Shown piece by piece: positions 9,701-19,249 of a DNA stretch of 64,000 nucleotides (positions are counted from its first letter, which is position 1; each line of letters starts with the position of its first letter). The position numbers and the translations under genes are program-made. Source of the stretch: Molossus alvarezi (lineage: Eukaryota > Chordata > Mammalia > Chiroptera > Molossidae); contig CM073890.1 in assembly GCA_037176705.1 (NCBI GenBank), forward strand, positions 93,424,591 to 93,488,590, given 5' to 3'. The notes below the pieces were generated by a model. The model did not search any database, was not told where the DNA came from, and saw nothing but the letters and a program-made list of their open reading frames with translations.

Positions 9701-11686
9701 TTTGTGCTAATGCTTTCTCAATGCTAAGACTAAACTCTTTGAAGGAGAGGTACTAACTTCATTTTCCTTCAACAGCCAAACTATGAACTGCTGGAAAAAG
9801 AAGTAGAGAAAAGAAAAGTAGCCTTACAAGAAGCCAAATTAAAAGCAAAGGGATTGAATCCTGATGGAACTCCGGCACTTTCAACCCTTGGTGGATTTTC
9901 TCCAGCCTCTAAACCATGTAAGATTTATTCAGAATTGAAATGAGCTGGGCACTGAGGGTGTGCAGTTATTAGAAAGCTTTAGCATTTAACAGTTGCAAGG
10001 AAATGATGTTAAGAAGGTGTTTGTTTTCTCTTGACAGTCAACTAAAGACATGCTTGAAAGCCTGATACTTTGACTTTTATTTGTAAACAACTTTTAACCC
10101 TCTATAAACCCAGTAGTTGGCATGTCTTTATTATGGTTTATTTTTTATTCTTTAAGCATCACCAAGAGAAGTAAAGGCTGAAGAGAAGTCACCAGTCTCT
10201 GTTAATGTGAAGATGGTCAAAAAAGAACCTGAGGACAGACAGCAGGCTTCCAAAAGCCCTTATAATGGGTGAGTATACTTGAGTTAGAACTGGCCCAAGG
10301 AATCTTTTATGTGATTAATTTCTAACACACTAAGTATGTAACTAAATATTGTGGGTTTTTTTTTTTAAGGGTGAGAAAAGAAAGCAAGAGAAGTAGAAAT
10401 AGCAGAAGTGCTAGTCGATCAAGGTCAAGAACACGATCACATTCTAGATCGCATACTCCAAGAAGACAGTAAGTAAATATTCTCTTAGGAAAGATAATCT
10501 TATTTGGAGTGTTTTAAAAGTTACTCTTTAAAAAAAATTAACAAGTTAGGCTAGGTTTAGGCTTTTCATGTAAGGGTAGCTTGTGAGAGATGAGTGGAAT
10601 TTTGCTCTGCATGTGTGGAGCTTTTCTGTTTGTTGTGTGGTGGGGTACCTTAATGGCTTTCTGTTCTGTTTTTGCCCCCCCCCCCTATTGATTTTTAGAG
10701 AGAGGGGAAGGGAGAAAGAAAGAATGATGAGAGAGAACATCAGTTGGCTGCCTCCTGCATGCCTCCCCGTGGGGACCAGGCCCACAACCCGGGCATGTGC
10801 CCTGACCTGGCATCAAACCAGCAACCTCTTGGTGCATGGATCAACGGTCAACCACTAAGCCACACCAGCCGGGCTGTTTGTGCTTTTTGTTTTGTTTTTT
10901 GTTTGTTTGTTTTTTGAGATGTGTAAGAGCTGGTGAAAGTGCTTTGGAGGTATAAAATACCCTGTATTTTATTAACCACTTACTAACCAATAAGCTGACC
11001 ATAGCCAAAGAATCTTCTAATCAGCTTTGTAATTACATTGCTAGCTATTGATGGCTCTTTCGAGCTATGGGAGATACTCAATAAAAAGCATAGTGATCTA
11101 GACATTCTGTAAAACTTGCTAACTACTATCCTTGGAATATAGACATATATTACATTTGTTTAAACTTTGTCTAATACAGGCTGGAGGGAAGTAATGAGGG
11201 GAAAATTTAATAGTGTTTGGTCTGGCCTGTTGTCAATACAGGTCTGATAGTTTTGTTTTGAACCTGTTATGAGCACCACCAAAATCATTTGTTCCCAGTA
11301 GAAATCGAATCTAAACCTCAAATTTTTATTATCTAAGTTATAATAATAGGCGGAGTCGATCTGGAACATACAGCTCGAGATCAAGAAGCAGGTCCCGCAG
11401 TCACAGTGAAAGCCCAAGAAGACATCATAATCATGGTTCTCCTCACCTTAAGGCCAAGCATGCCAGAGATGATTTAAAAAGTTCAAATAGACATGGTCAC
11501 AAAAGGAAAAAGTCTCGTTCTCGATCTCAGAGCAAGTCTCGGGATCACTCAGATGCTGCCAAGAAACACAGGCATGAAAGGGGACATCATAGGGACAGGC
11601 GTGAAAGATCTCGCTCCTTTGAGAGGTCCCATAAAGGCAAGCACCATGGTGGCAGTCGCTCGGGACATGGCAGGCACAGGCGCTGA
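165..11686 (+). CDS. CCNL1: Cyclin L1 (exons 2-11; exon 1 outside window)
   Basis: Cyclin L1 is a nuclear-speckle cyclin that partners CDK11 (and reportedly CDK12/13), associates with RNA polymerase II and SR proteins, and influences pre-mRNA splicing. Coding exons are 165-239, 705-814, 6301-6421, 7588-7652, 9381-9480, 9577-9681, 9776-9917, 10157-10268, 10370-10468 and 11338-11686. All junctions are GT-AG and phases agree throughout. They total 1278 nt, or 425 codons plus TGA. With about 101 codons in the missing exon 1, the product equals the 526 residues of human cyclin L1. Exons 2-4 carry most of cyclin box 1 ([19 protein letters not shown]), and exons 5-7 carry cyclin box 2 ([13 protein letters not shown]). 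Exon 8 is a charged helix, exon 9 has a VKKEPED motif that fits a sumoylation site, and exons 10-11 form an SR/RS-rich tail ending GHGRHRR. No frameshift or premature stop is present. CCNL2 is the paralogue; the tail and linker fit CCNL1 better. Confidence 0.98.
705..814 (+). CDS. CCNL1: CCNL1 exon 3
   Basis: Thirty-six codons plus two bases continue cyclin box 1 ([19 protein letters not shown], then [12 protein letters not shown]). It follows TTTCAG and precedes GTAAGA. It ends in phase 2 (AG), to be completed by G from exon 4, or by C from the intron 3 cassette exon. Confidence 0.97.
2547..2619 (+). other. CCNL1: Candidate stop-containing cassette exon in CCNL1 intron 3
   Basis: A pyrimidine-rich run and ATACAG precede this 73-nt segment and ACA|GTGAGT follows it. 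Joined to exon 3 it reads [10 protein letters not shown] and then TGA at 2575-2577. The stop lies 42 nt before the exon end, with exon 4 beyond, so inclusion should trigger nonsense-mediated decay or give a cyclin-box-1-only protein of about 172 residues. I recall a human cyclin L1 isoform of this size but could not check it. The segment is more GC-balanced than the AT-rich intron around it. Confidence 0.65.
5531..5553. repeat. Perfect inverted repeat, 10-bp arms, 3-nt loop
   Basis: ATAGCCTTCT, the loop GCA, then AGAAGGCTAT. The arms are perfectly complementary in otherwise AT-rich intron 3 sequence. No known small RNA is recognised. Confidence 0.7.
6301..6421 (+). CDS. CCNL1: CCNL1 exon 4
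   Basis: One base completes the R codon, then 40 codons run [20 protein letters not shown] to VKHPHK. They finish cyclin box 1 and start the linker to box 2. The donor is GTGAGT and the exon ends in phase 0. Confidence 0.97.
6706..6767. repeat. (TG)n-(TA)n microsatellite
   Basis: About 17 TG units run into about 9 TA units. Such tracts can take Z-DNA or cruciform shapes and are length-variable. It lies 285 nt past exon 4. Confidence 0.95.
6915..7060 (+). repeat. MIR-like relic
   Basis: A diverged MIR core is recognisable by the TTGTGTGACCTTGG and ATTGTAAAATGAGAATGATA segments. Confidence 0.5.
7588..7652 (+). CDS. CCNL1: CCNL1 exon 5
   Basis: Sixty-five nt encode [21 protein letters not shown] and the first two bases of W, the start of cyclin box 2. 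The donor is GTAAGT. From its phase-2 end it can join exon 6 (full length) or the alternative exon at 7891. Confidence 0.97.
7891..8630 (+). other. CCNL1: Alternative terminal exon of CCNL1 (short cyclin L1)
   Basis: A pyrimidine tract and TTAATTAAAG precede 7891. Joined to exon 5, the reading is W-V-V-H-D-G-K-S and then TAG at 7913-7915. With 101 codons for exon 1 this gives a 232-residue protein that lacks most of cyclin box 2 and the whole RS domain. I recall this length and VVHDGKS ending for human cyclin L beta but could not verify it. An AATAAA at 8605-8610 could end the transcript, so the right boundary is approximate. A strong donor (ATG|GTAAGT at 7905) also lies inside it. Confidence 0.65.
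8605..8610 (+). terminator. CCNL1: Candidate intronic poly(A) signal AATAAA
   Basis: AATAAA lies about 690 nt after the alternative stop codon in intron 5 and would fit a short CCNL1 transcript. It is in an A-rich run, so chance occurrence is possible. Confidence 0.4.
8631..9380 (+). other. CCNL1: CCNL1 intron 5, distal part
   Basis: AT-rich intronic sequence with no repeat or motif that I recognise, ending in TATTTTTCAG before exon 6. Confidence 0.8.
9381..9480 (+). CDS. CCNL1: CCNL1 exon 6
   Basis: One base plus 33 codons: [20 protein letters not shown], then [13 protein letters not shown]. This is the core of cyclin box 2. The donor is GTAGGT, and the following intron is only 96 nt. Confidence 0.97.
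9577..9681 (+). CDS. CCNL1: CCNL1 exon 7
   Basis: Thirty-five codons, [19 protein letters not shown] to YTRKK, end cyclin box 2. Both flanking introns are under 100 nt (96 and 94), which favours intron-definition splicing. Confidence 0.97.
9776..9917 (+). CDS. CCNL1: CCNL1 exon 8
   Basis: Forty-seven codons plus one base. The charged helical stretch [20 protein letters not shown] is followed by a Gly/Ser/Pro-rich segment ending SPASKP. The donor is GTAAGA. It links the cyclin fold to the C-terminal tail. Confidence 0.97.
10157..10268 (+). CDS. CCNL1: CCNL1 exon 9
   Basis: One hundred and twelve nt encode [20 protein letters not shown], then [20 protein letters not shown] fits the sumoylation consensus, and the SP sites are potential CDK targets. 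The donor is GTGAGT. Confidence 0.96.
10370..10468 (+). CDS. CCNL1: CCNL1 exon 10 (RS domain, first part)
   Basis: Ninety-nine nt encode a [20 protein letters not shown] stretch continuing through SR dipeptides to HTPRR. The oligo-T tract before the acceptor (TTTTTTAAG) is strong. RS repeats target cyclin L1 to nuclear speckles. Confidence 0.96.
10469..11337 (+). other. CCNL1: CCNL1 intron 10, carrying the only SINE in the gene body
   Basis: An 869-nt intron. A minus-strand VES SINE occupies 10686-10875; the rest is unremarkable. The donor is GTAAGT and the acceptor ATCTAAG. Confidence 0.85.
10686..10875 (-). mobile_element. VES SINE (tail type A)
   Basis: The head is read on the minus strand from 10875 (GCCCGGCTGGTGTGGCTTAG), with box-B-like sequence, a CT-rich part and TAAAAATCAAT at the tail. 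A poly-C run (10675-10685) sits at its 3' side in place of a clean A-tail. Confidence 0.9.
11338..11686 (+). CDS. CCNL1: CCNL1 exon 11, coding part (RS and His-rich tail, stop)
   Basis: One base plus 115 codons and TGA at 11684-11686. The sequence [20 protein letters not shown] leads into His/Arg/Lys-rich blocks ([31 protein letters not shown]) and ends SGHGRHRR. This is the last exon. Confidence 0.97.
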
Positions 11687-12140
11687 CTTTCTTCTGTTGA
11701 GCCTGCATCAATTTCTGGTTTCGCCTATCTACAGTGTGATGTATGGACTCATAATCAACACATTAAAAGCAAACTGATTAGGATTTGATTTCTTAAAACC
11801 CTCTAGTTCTCTAGAAACACTGAGGACATTTTCTGTTGAAAAAAACTATGTTAATTTTTTTTTTTTTTTTTTTTGCACATTAAAATGCCCTAGCAGTATC
11901 AAATTGAAAACCATGGTCGGGTTCAATTGTACTTATTATAGTTGTGTATTGTTTATTGCTATAAGAACTGGAGTGTGAATTCTGTAAAAATGTATCTTAT
12001 TTTTATACAGATAAAATTGCAGACACTGTTCTATTTAAGTGGTTATTTGTTTAAATGATGGTGAATACTTTCTTAACACTGGTTTGTCTGCATGTGTAAA
12101 GATTTTTACAAGGAAATAAAATACAAATCTTGTTTTTCTA
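11687..12140 (+). other. CCNL1: CCNL1 3' UTR
   Basis: The UTR runs from the stop codon to the region just past the first canonical AATAAA. It holds a T-run of about 20 (about 11854-11874) and several ATTTA-like stretches, in keeping with a short-lived immediate-early-type mRNA. The end is estimated from the signal position. Confidence 0.75.
12115..12120 (+). terminator. CCNL1: CCNL1 poly(A) signal AATAAA
   Basis: AATAAA is followed 15-30 nt later by a T-rich element (TTGTTTTTCT), a standard cleavage context. A second AATAAA at 12164-12169 could be a backup. Confidence 0.75.
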
Positions 12141-12835
12141 AACTGCTTCAAATATCTTATTTAAATAAATTATTTGAAAGCAAATTTTAATCGTAAAATG
12201 GCTGTACTGATTTTCTGACAGACCTGTTCTTTATTAGCTAGAATTTGAGATTACTGAAGTACAATTCTTACCAGCATTGGGAGCTGTTGTAAAAAAAGTC
12301 TTCCCTGTAAAATGGAAAAAGCAAATGGGAGTGGCACCCAACAGTGTCACTTAAATATTAAGTTAGCTTGTAAGTACTACTACTAAAGGAAACGGTCCTC
12401 TTGAACAAACCATTTGCCATAAGAGTAAATCAGACCCAACTATTGAGCTCTCAACTTTTTCTTTAATTTAGATATTTAGTGATTTTTATCTAGGCTAGGA
12501 GAATTCAGTAATGAGGTGTGAGGCCCTCACAACCTAGTTGGCTGATAAAGCAAAATCTGGCCACAAGGAAAAGGAAGTTTTGTTGAAAAAGCCATTGTGT
12601 ATCCGAATGGACATTTTTTAAACTACTTATGTTCAGAGTTATTTTCCCAACATTTTGGAAGTGAATTTAGAGATTTTCAGTACTTTATAGTTACATTAGG
12701 TTTTCCATTAAATTTGTTTCATCCACCTTGATTACTTGTCCACTAGACTTGGCTCCAAATGATTTGTTGCTGTTTCAAAAAATCAAATACACCCACAAAG
12801 AGATGAAGACTTAATGCCACTATGGATTTAAAAAC
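12141..12835. other. Intergenic, nothing recognised
   Basis: AT-rich single-copy-looking DNA just past CCNL1. I see no gene or identifiable repeat. Confidence 0.6.
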
Positions 12836-13015
12836 AAAAAAAACAAAACAGCTCCTGAAGAGGGTTCCAAGGATTTCCAAATGTTCACCAATGGCGGCGG
12901 GCAGTGGGACAGGAAAAAGAAAGTCTCACAAAGCAACTACATTGAAGGAGACAAGATTCGTTTGGATATAAAAACATTGGGTATGCTACTTATATCCGTT
13001 TTGTTTCTAACTACA
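12836..13015 (+). pseudogene. Possible decayed mariner-type transposase fragment
   Basis: A broken plus-frame reading resembles the C-terminal end of mariner-type transposases: Q-W-D, then a basic stretch, then YIEGDKIRLDIKTL. It is short and has no terminal repeats that I can place. The identification rests on the W...Y-x-E-G-D pattern only. Confidence 0.35.
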
Positions 13016-13440
13016 AAAATACAACCTTGCATAACTGAGCAACTTCTGAAAGGGTGAGGGTAAATAGGTAAAGAGTGTTTTTTCTACATATTTTAATACA
13101 TGTAGTTATAGCTATTTCTGAGTTATAGCTATTTCTGTAGAGCTTCAGTAGCCTCTACATAGTAAAGTTTGTTTACGTGACAGGAAAGAAAGGCCCTTTT
13201 AACAGATTAAACTTGAATTCTTAATGTGTCTTAAGTTTTTACCTCCTTGTTTTTGAAATAGCACTATGGGTGTATAAAAGAGCACTCTTGTGAAGATGGA
13301 AGATGCGGAGGGTACACCTGCATGGGGGTGAAGGGTTATGTTAGGGGTGACTTTGCCAAGTCTTGGCCCTGTGCCCTAATTTTTGTCTTTGCTATTAGTT
13401 TTCTAGGTTCTTGTAAAGAGGTTTACAACCTTATGCTGCT
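13016..13440. other. Intergenic, nothing recognised except a short tandem duplication
   Basis: GTTATAGCTATTTCTG occurs at 13105-13120 and again at 13122-13137. No gene is seen. Confidence 0.6.
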
Positions 13441-14139
13441 CTACATGAACTTTTAAAAATATTTTTGAATAATTCCAAACTTTTATTATGGAAAATATCA
13501 AACAGAAGTAGTAGAGTACCCATTTCTCAACTCCAAAAACTAATCAAATCGTGGTCAGCCAGCCTTGTTTATACCTCACCAATTCACCACTACACCTCCC
13601 ACTCTTATTTGGAAGAGAATCTCAGATAAGTGACTTCATCCCCAAATAATTCAATCCAAGAGAAAGGTAAGAACTTGAAACATAACCACATACCTTTATT
13701 ATACTTTAGAAAGTTAACAGTAATGTCTTACTCTTCAGTCAGTATCTAGATTTTCCCTGTCTCTCTATAATTGTTCAAATAAGGTCCATATATGTGGCTT
13801 TGCTTTTAGTCACAGATCCATCTTTTTTTCTGTGTAATTTAAAGAAATTGGGTCATTTGTCCTGATGAATTTTTCATATTCTGAGTTTGTTCATTGTAAC
13901 CCTATGATGTCACTGAACATACATTTTTGTGCCGTGTTAAAAAGTCGTAAATCTTAGACTGCATCAGCTTGAGGTTTGAAAACTTCTGTTGGTCCACCTT
14001 GACAGCCTTGTGTATGTGTGTTCCTCGGTGTGTCTATATGCTCTCATATCTTTGTTTCCTACTACAGCTGTAAACCTTAATGCATGTAAGCTGTTGTTTA
14101 GTATTTATCTTAATGATTCCAATTCTCTTTTTTGGTTAA
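13441..14139. mobile_element. Old L1 (L1M-type) 3' UTR-like fragment
   Basis: The stretch has the character of old mammalian L1 3' UTRs: AATAATTCCAAACTTTTATT..., TCAATCCAAGAGA, GTCAGTATCTAGATTTTCCC and TAATTGTTCAAATAAGG follow one another in the usual order. It is interrupted by SINEs on its right. Confidence 0.5.
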
Positions 14140-14361
14140 TCCTCACCCAAGGATATTTTTTCATTGATTTTTAGACAGAGTGGGAGGGAGGGAGGCGGAG
14201 AGGGAGAGAGAAACATCTCTGTGAGAGAGACCATGGACTGGTTGCCTCTCACACAACCCTGACCAGGGCCAGGGATCAAACCTGCAACCCACATACATGC
14301 CCTTGACCAGGAATCAAACCCGCAACCCTTTGGTCCCAGCGCTCTAACCACCAGACAGGGC
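14140..14361 (-). mobile_element. VES SINE (tail type B)
   Basis: The left end TCCTCACCCAAGGATATTTT is the reverse complement of the type B tail, and the head lies at the right (CCTGTCTGGTGGTTAGAGCG on the minus strand). Confidence 0.9.
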
Positions 14362-14375
14362 CTTTTCTTTTTCTT

Positions 14376-14535
14376 TAGTTGACTACAGAAAAAGACGAGA
14401 GGGAGAGAGAAACATTGATTTGTTCTATTTATGCATTCATTGGTTGCTTCTTGTACCTGCCTTCACCAGGAATCAAACCTGCAACCTTGGCCTATTGGGA
14501 CAACGCTCTAACTAACTGAGCTACCTGTCCAGGCA
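14376..14535 (-). mobile_element. Old VES-related SINE (type C)
   Basis: The head reads on the minus strand from TGCCTGGACAGGTAGCTCAG. The body TATGCATTCATTGGTTGCTT differs from types A and B and recurs at 21590-21746. It is more diverged, hence older. Confidence 0.8.
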
Positions 14536-15682
14536 ATGATTACAAATCTTTATATAAATTCCTTTTATGTTATAGAATGTTACCTTTGTCCTTTACAATT
14601 GGTGTCTTAATCCTACAGGAAGACCAGTGAAATTCTTAATCACCTTTCCGTTTTAAAACAAAGTGATCATAAAAATGAGAACTGAACTTGAAGTTCTAAG
14701 TTTTGTTTTATAGTTTTAAATATTGTCCCTATTATCCACAACCTATATCAAAAGTCTTTTTTAAAAATTTAAAGTTTGCTTTCGGGAGAGTTTCCCAAAA
14801 CAAAGTAATTTGAAATATTTGTTGTCCTAGGAGCTATTTATTAATTCACCTTGGGCTGTAAAAGATAATTATGAAGATGAAGGGTTTGTTTTTAATCCAA
14901 AAATTTAAGAATCGTGTAAAGCATAGGCATATTGGCACCTTAGTTTAGCTGGAGACACAGAATGTACATGGGATTGGTAAGGAAAACCCCTTATCCCACG
15001 GGGAAAATTTGAAGGGGAGCAGCATTCATTGTGTGGGGCTTGATCCGGTGATATCTCCTAGAGTAGCTATTTGTGTGGCTGGAAATCAGAGCTTGACTTC
15101 ATTTGTAACCATTTGAATTTAGTCCTTATCTGGGATGAAGAATCATGGACTTGCATGTTAGCTCAAGTCATTCTCTACTAAGGAAACTTAGCCAGTCATT
15201 TAACCTCTAGTCTGCAAACATCCTTACATCACAGCATTTTGTATTATATATGTGTTAGATAAATATAAGGGGCTTCTATTTTTACCCCTGCAATCCAAAT
15301 AATTCCTAATAGAAAACATCCAAGAACTTAACGTTTAAATGTTTTATATGGGCACAGTTCTAACACAGCTGTTCCAGAATGCTACTTCGCTGAGATTAGA
15401 TCTGATTTCTCAACAGTACAAGAGTCATAAAGTATGACACCACCAGGCACTTGGATTCCAGATGTCTTCTTGACCCTGCTGCTTTTGTCACCTCTGCTCA
15501 GTGTAATTCTAACCCAGTTCTAAGTACAGAAGAAATTCCTACCCCACCTGCTTGTGTATGTCATCAAATTTTTTTCCCCTGTATCAGCTATCACCTCAAT
15601 AGTATGTGGAATGGCATTTCTATATGTACTCCTTTGCTACAATTATTCAAACAGGAGCTAATGACCTATTTAAAACATTAAT
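14536..15682. other. Intergenic, nothing recognised
   Basis: AT-rich sequence. The first 100 nt may continue the old L1 fragment split by the SINEs. No gene is seen. Confidence 0.5.
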
Positions 15683-15889
15683 CAGCCCGGCCAATATGGC
15701 TTAGTGGATTGCATGGTCCCATGGACTATGGACTGAGAGGTCCTGGTTTGATTCCAGGTCAGAGCACATGCCTGGGTTTCAGACTCAATCCCCAGTAGGG
15801 GGCGTGCAGGAGGCAGCCGATTGATGTTTCTCACATCAATTGTTCTATCCCTTCTCTCTCTAAAAAAAGCAATAAAAACATATTTTAAA
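15683..15889 (+). mobile_element. VES SINE (tail type A) with an internal CTCF-like motif
   Basis: Plus-strand copy starting AGCCCGGCCAATATGGCTTA, with box-B-like TGGTTTGATTCCAGG, a CT-rich part, and a tail with AATAAAAACA. The body contains CCCAGTAGGGGGCGTG at 15791-15806. Confidence 0.9.
15791..15806 (+). promoter_or_regulatory. CTCF-like motif inside a SINE
   Basis: CCCAGTAGGGGGCGTG fits the CTCF core CCASYAGRKGGCRS except at the last position. Other copies here read AGTGGGGG at this place, so one G-to-A change created the match. Binding is inferred. Confidence 0.5.
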
Positions 15890-17550
15890 AAAACAATTAC
15901 ATGTTGCTCTAATACATAAACCTAATGGTTTCCCATTTCACTGCATAAAATAACAAACCTGACTAGCTGTATATAAACTGACCCTTGCCAACCTCTTCCA
16001 TCAACCATTCTTTCTCCCTCAAATTCGCACACCTCTTCCTGAGAACTTGCTGCCCTCCCTGGCTGGGGTGCTCTTCCCCCAGATCTTATGTGATAGTGTC
16101 GTCATTCTGGTCCCCACTGTAAAGTCATCTCTTCAAAGAGGGCTTTCACCCTCTAAGTCCCTCTAGACATCACATTCTATTCCTTAGCACTAATTTTTTC
16201 ATAATCCTTACCACTATCTGAAATTATTTTCATTGACTCTTATAGAATATAAAGCTTCAGCAGAACAGCAGGAATGCAGTTTATTGCATGCCCCTAATCT
16301 GATCCTACAACAGTGCTTTGCCAGTGTTAGGGTATGCAGTACATATTGAGGAATGAATGTCACATACCACTGATTGTTTGACACTTAAGCTCTCCTTGCT
16401 CTTTTAAGTGTGGACATGTGTTCTTTATCCAACTGCTGTTCTGGGAACCTGGAGCTCACAGTCCGAAGTGGGGAGATAAACATGTAAACAGCCCAGGAGT
16501 AACAAACGAGTGAGCCATGGGCCAAATCTAAGCTTGTACGTGTATTTGGGTTGTGCAATGTTTGTTTTGAATGAACTAGCTGATAACATTTTCAAATTGG
16601 AAATAGTCACATAAAAACCTAGACTTCCAGCTTCTTTTTAAGAATGAGAATCCATGAGATCTACAATCAATGCTTTGAGGCACCAGGTAGCGCCCAGGTT
16701 GAGGTGTGCACGCTCCAGTGCATCACGGTTCCTTGTTCATTGAAACAAGTGTCGGTTTGCATTTATCAGTGTGTGGGCAAGGGTGTTTTTCTTGAGTAAT
16801 GCTCCTTTTGCTCATTGATATTACCTGTTTGGCCCTTGCAGTAGAACCTTGACATCTCAGAAGACAGTCCAAGATTGACATGAACCCCTCTGTGAATGTG
16901 GCATCGTGTTCATAGGCTCCTGAGTCAGTTAAAAATCAGTGTTTCTGTGCCCAACATCAAGTTAACCACAGGATAATATAGTTATCCTTTTCAAACTGGA
17001 ATTTCTCCCTTGAGTAGCTCTTGCATTGCTGGAGCACTTGTAGAAAAATTCCACAAGGGAATTGTTCCTGTTTTTATATAGAGCATATGACACATCAGAC
17101 CTTTGTGCAGAGAACAAGGCACATCATAAATCACTCTACATTACAAAACTAATTTTCTGCTCAAAATATATTATTTTCTTAGACCTTATCAAACAAACCG
17201 AGTTTTATTCATTTGATAATTACTGCAATATAGAGTACAATGAGCAACGCTATGTTGAAATTGATTAGCTAGGCTCTCAGTTCCTAGCAGACCACATTTT
17301 TATGCACAAATACTAAGAATCAGCAAACCAACTTTTGACTTCCTCGAATATAGTTGAATTGCAAATGTTAAGTGTCTACTGTAACTGCATATAACCTGAT
17401 GTGGGTTGTCATGATAGTGTCTACCTAGAGAAAATAAGGGTAGGGAAAGTCTTGATGTCTAGATATGTGGCAATTCCTACATAAAATTAATACCTGCTTG
17501 CAGGGTACTTGCTATTTAGTTGGAGGCAAACATTTAAAAACTAATAACTT
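15890..17550. other. Intergenic, nothing recognised
   Basis: About 1.7 kb with no coding potential and no repeat family that I can name. Confidence 0.55.
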
Positions 17551-17711
17551 TATTGATTTTTTTAGAAAGAGAGGAAGGGAGAGATAGAAACATCCATCCA
17601 CTGCCTCCTGCATGGCCCGTACTGGGGATGTGCCCTGACCGGGACATCTCAGTCCATGGGGTGACTTTCAATATGGTGACTTTCAATTCACTGCGCCACA
17701 CCATCCGTGCC
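17551..17711 (-). mobile_element. VES SINE (type A), diverged
   Basis: First of three same-orientation SINEs. The tail reads TTATTGATTTTTTTAGAAAG at the left and the head ends at CCATCCGTGC. Short CAAACATTT repeats flank it. Confidence 0.8.
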
Positions 17712-17727
17712 AAACATTTTTTTTTAA

Positions 17728-17936
17728 ATCCTCACCTGAGGACATTTTTTTATTCAGATAGAGTGGGAGGGAGGGAGAGAGAGAGAAACATCCACGTGAG
17801 AGAGACACATGAACCGGTTGCCTCCCGGACAACCCTGACCAGGGACTGGGAAAGAACCACAACCAAGGTACGTGCCCTTGATAGGAATTGAATCTGCGAC
17901 TCTTTGGTCCCAGGGCCGATGCTCTAAATATCTGAG
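17728..17936 (-). mobile_element. VES SINE (type B), 5'-truncated
   Basis: The tail TCCTCACCTGAGGACATTTT is intact. The head stops within GCTCTAAATATCTGAG, so the last head bases are missing. Confidence 0.85.
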
Positions 17937-17964
17937 TTTTTTTTGGTTTTGTTTTTGTTTTTCT

Positions 17965-18163
17965 GTATTGATGTTTAGAGAGAGGAAGGGAGAGGGAGAT
18001 AGAAACATTGATGAGGGAGGACATCTATTGGTCACCTCCTGCATGCCCCCCTTACCCCAGGGATCGGGCCCACAACCTGGGGATGTGCCCTGACCGGGAA
18101 TCGAACCGGCGACCTCTTGGGGTATGGGTCGATGCTCAACCACCGAGCCACACCAGCCAGGCC
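17965..18163 (-). mobile_element. VES SINE (type A)
   Basis: Third SINE of the cluster, nearly complete, with head GCCTGGCTGGTGTGGCTCGG on the minus strand and a T-rich run (17937-17960) at its tail. Confidence 0.9.
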
Positions 18164-18489
18164 CAAACAACATTTTAAAAAAACCAAATAGCATCCAAAG
18201 TAATCCTGAGGTTATTTTATGGCCAAACAGTACAATGAGTGCTAAGTTTAGAAGTAGAAGAGGGACTGCTGGGGGTGGGGGAGGTGTTGGAAGAGTTTTC
18301 ATAGATTTCATATAGGGAGCACAGCCTGTGCCCAGGACGGCAAGGATTTAAAAGGACGAGAAAGAAGCTGTGTAACATTTAGGAAGGCAGGGTTTGAGGT
18401 GTAGATTCAGGGCAGCTTGAGGTGTGTGCTGGGAGACACTAGGCCTGCTTGCTTTGGCCAGAGGAACTCGTGGGTGGAATAGTGAACTA
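18164..18489. other. Intergenic, nothing recognised
   Basis: About 330 nt of unassigned sequence between the SINE cluster and a MIR. Confidence 0.6.
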
Positions 18490-18725
18490 ACATTGGAGCA
18501 GAGACACTGTAGCTTTGGATTCAGACTGCCTGGAGTCAATGCTTAACTTAGCTACTAGCTGTCCAATCTTGTACACACTACTTAGCCACTCCAAGCTTCC
18601 ATTTCCCATCTGTAGAATTAGCCATCGGTCCTGCTGTATCCAGATGCTATGAAGATTAAAGGAAACAATGTATATGATGCACTTAGTGCAGTGTTAGGCT
18701 TGTAGTAAATGTTCAATAATGGTGT
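18490..18725 (+). repeat. MIR
   Basis: MIR order is clear: TTGGATTCAGACTGCCTGGA, TACTAGCTGTCCAATCTTG, CCCATCTGTAGAATTAG and TAGTAAATGTTCAATAATGG. Confidence 0.85.
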
Positions 18726-18786
18726 TATGGATGCACTAAGGTGTATTTGTAGACCAGAGAGCCATTGTTTTAAGAAGGTGGGTGAC

Positions 18787-19207
18787 TGTATTAATTTTCT
18801 AGGGTTGCTGTAACAAATTATTACAAACTTGCAGGCTTAAAACAAATTTATTCTCTCAGTTCTTGAAGCTGGAAGTCTGAAATCAAGGTGTTGGCGGGAC
18901 CACGCTCCCTTTGAATATTCTAGGAAAGAGTCCTTCCTTCATTGTTTCTACCTTCTGGGGGCTCCCAGCAATCTTTGGCATTTCTCGGCTTGTAGCTCTG
19001 GCGCTGCATTCTCTATTCTGTCTTCAGGTGCCTTTTTCTCTGTGTGTCTGTCCTCATAAGGACACTAATCATTGGATTTAGTGCCTACCCTAATCCAGGG
19101 TGATCTCATCTTCGTTAAATCTGCAAAGACACTATGTCCAGATAAGGTAACATTCTAAGGTTCTCTGTGGACATGAATTTTGGAGAGACACTATTCAACT
19201 CATGACA
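18787..19207 (-). mobile_element. MaLR LTR (MLT1-type)
   Basis: The block matches the reverse complement of MLT1-type LTRs: TAATTTTCTAGGGTTGCTGT at the left, a TTGAAGCTGGAAGTCTGAAA stretch, TCATAAGGACACTAATCATT, and CAACTCATGACA at the right. Confidence 0.8.
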
Positions 19208-19249
19208 GTGACATAAAAATAATGTTGAAAGAAACAGAACATTTAGAAA

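Noticed and set aside
17551..18163. CRISPR-like direct repeats
   Set aside because: The repeated units are three adjacent SINEs of mixed subtype, with no regular short repeat-spacer pattern.
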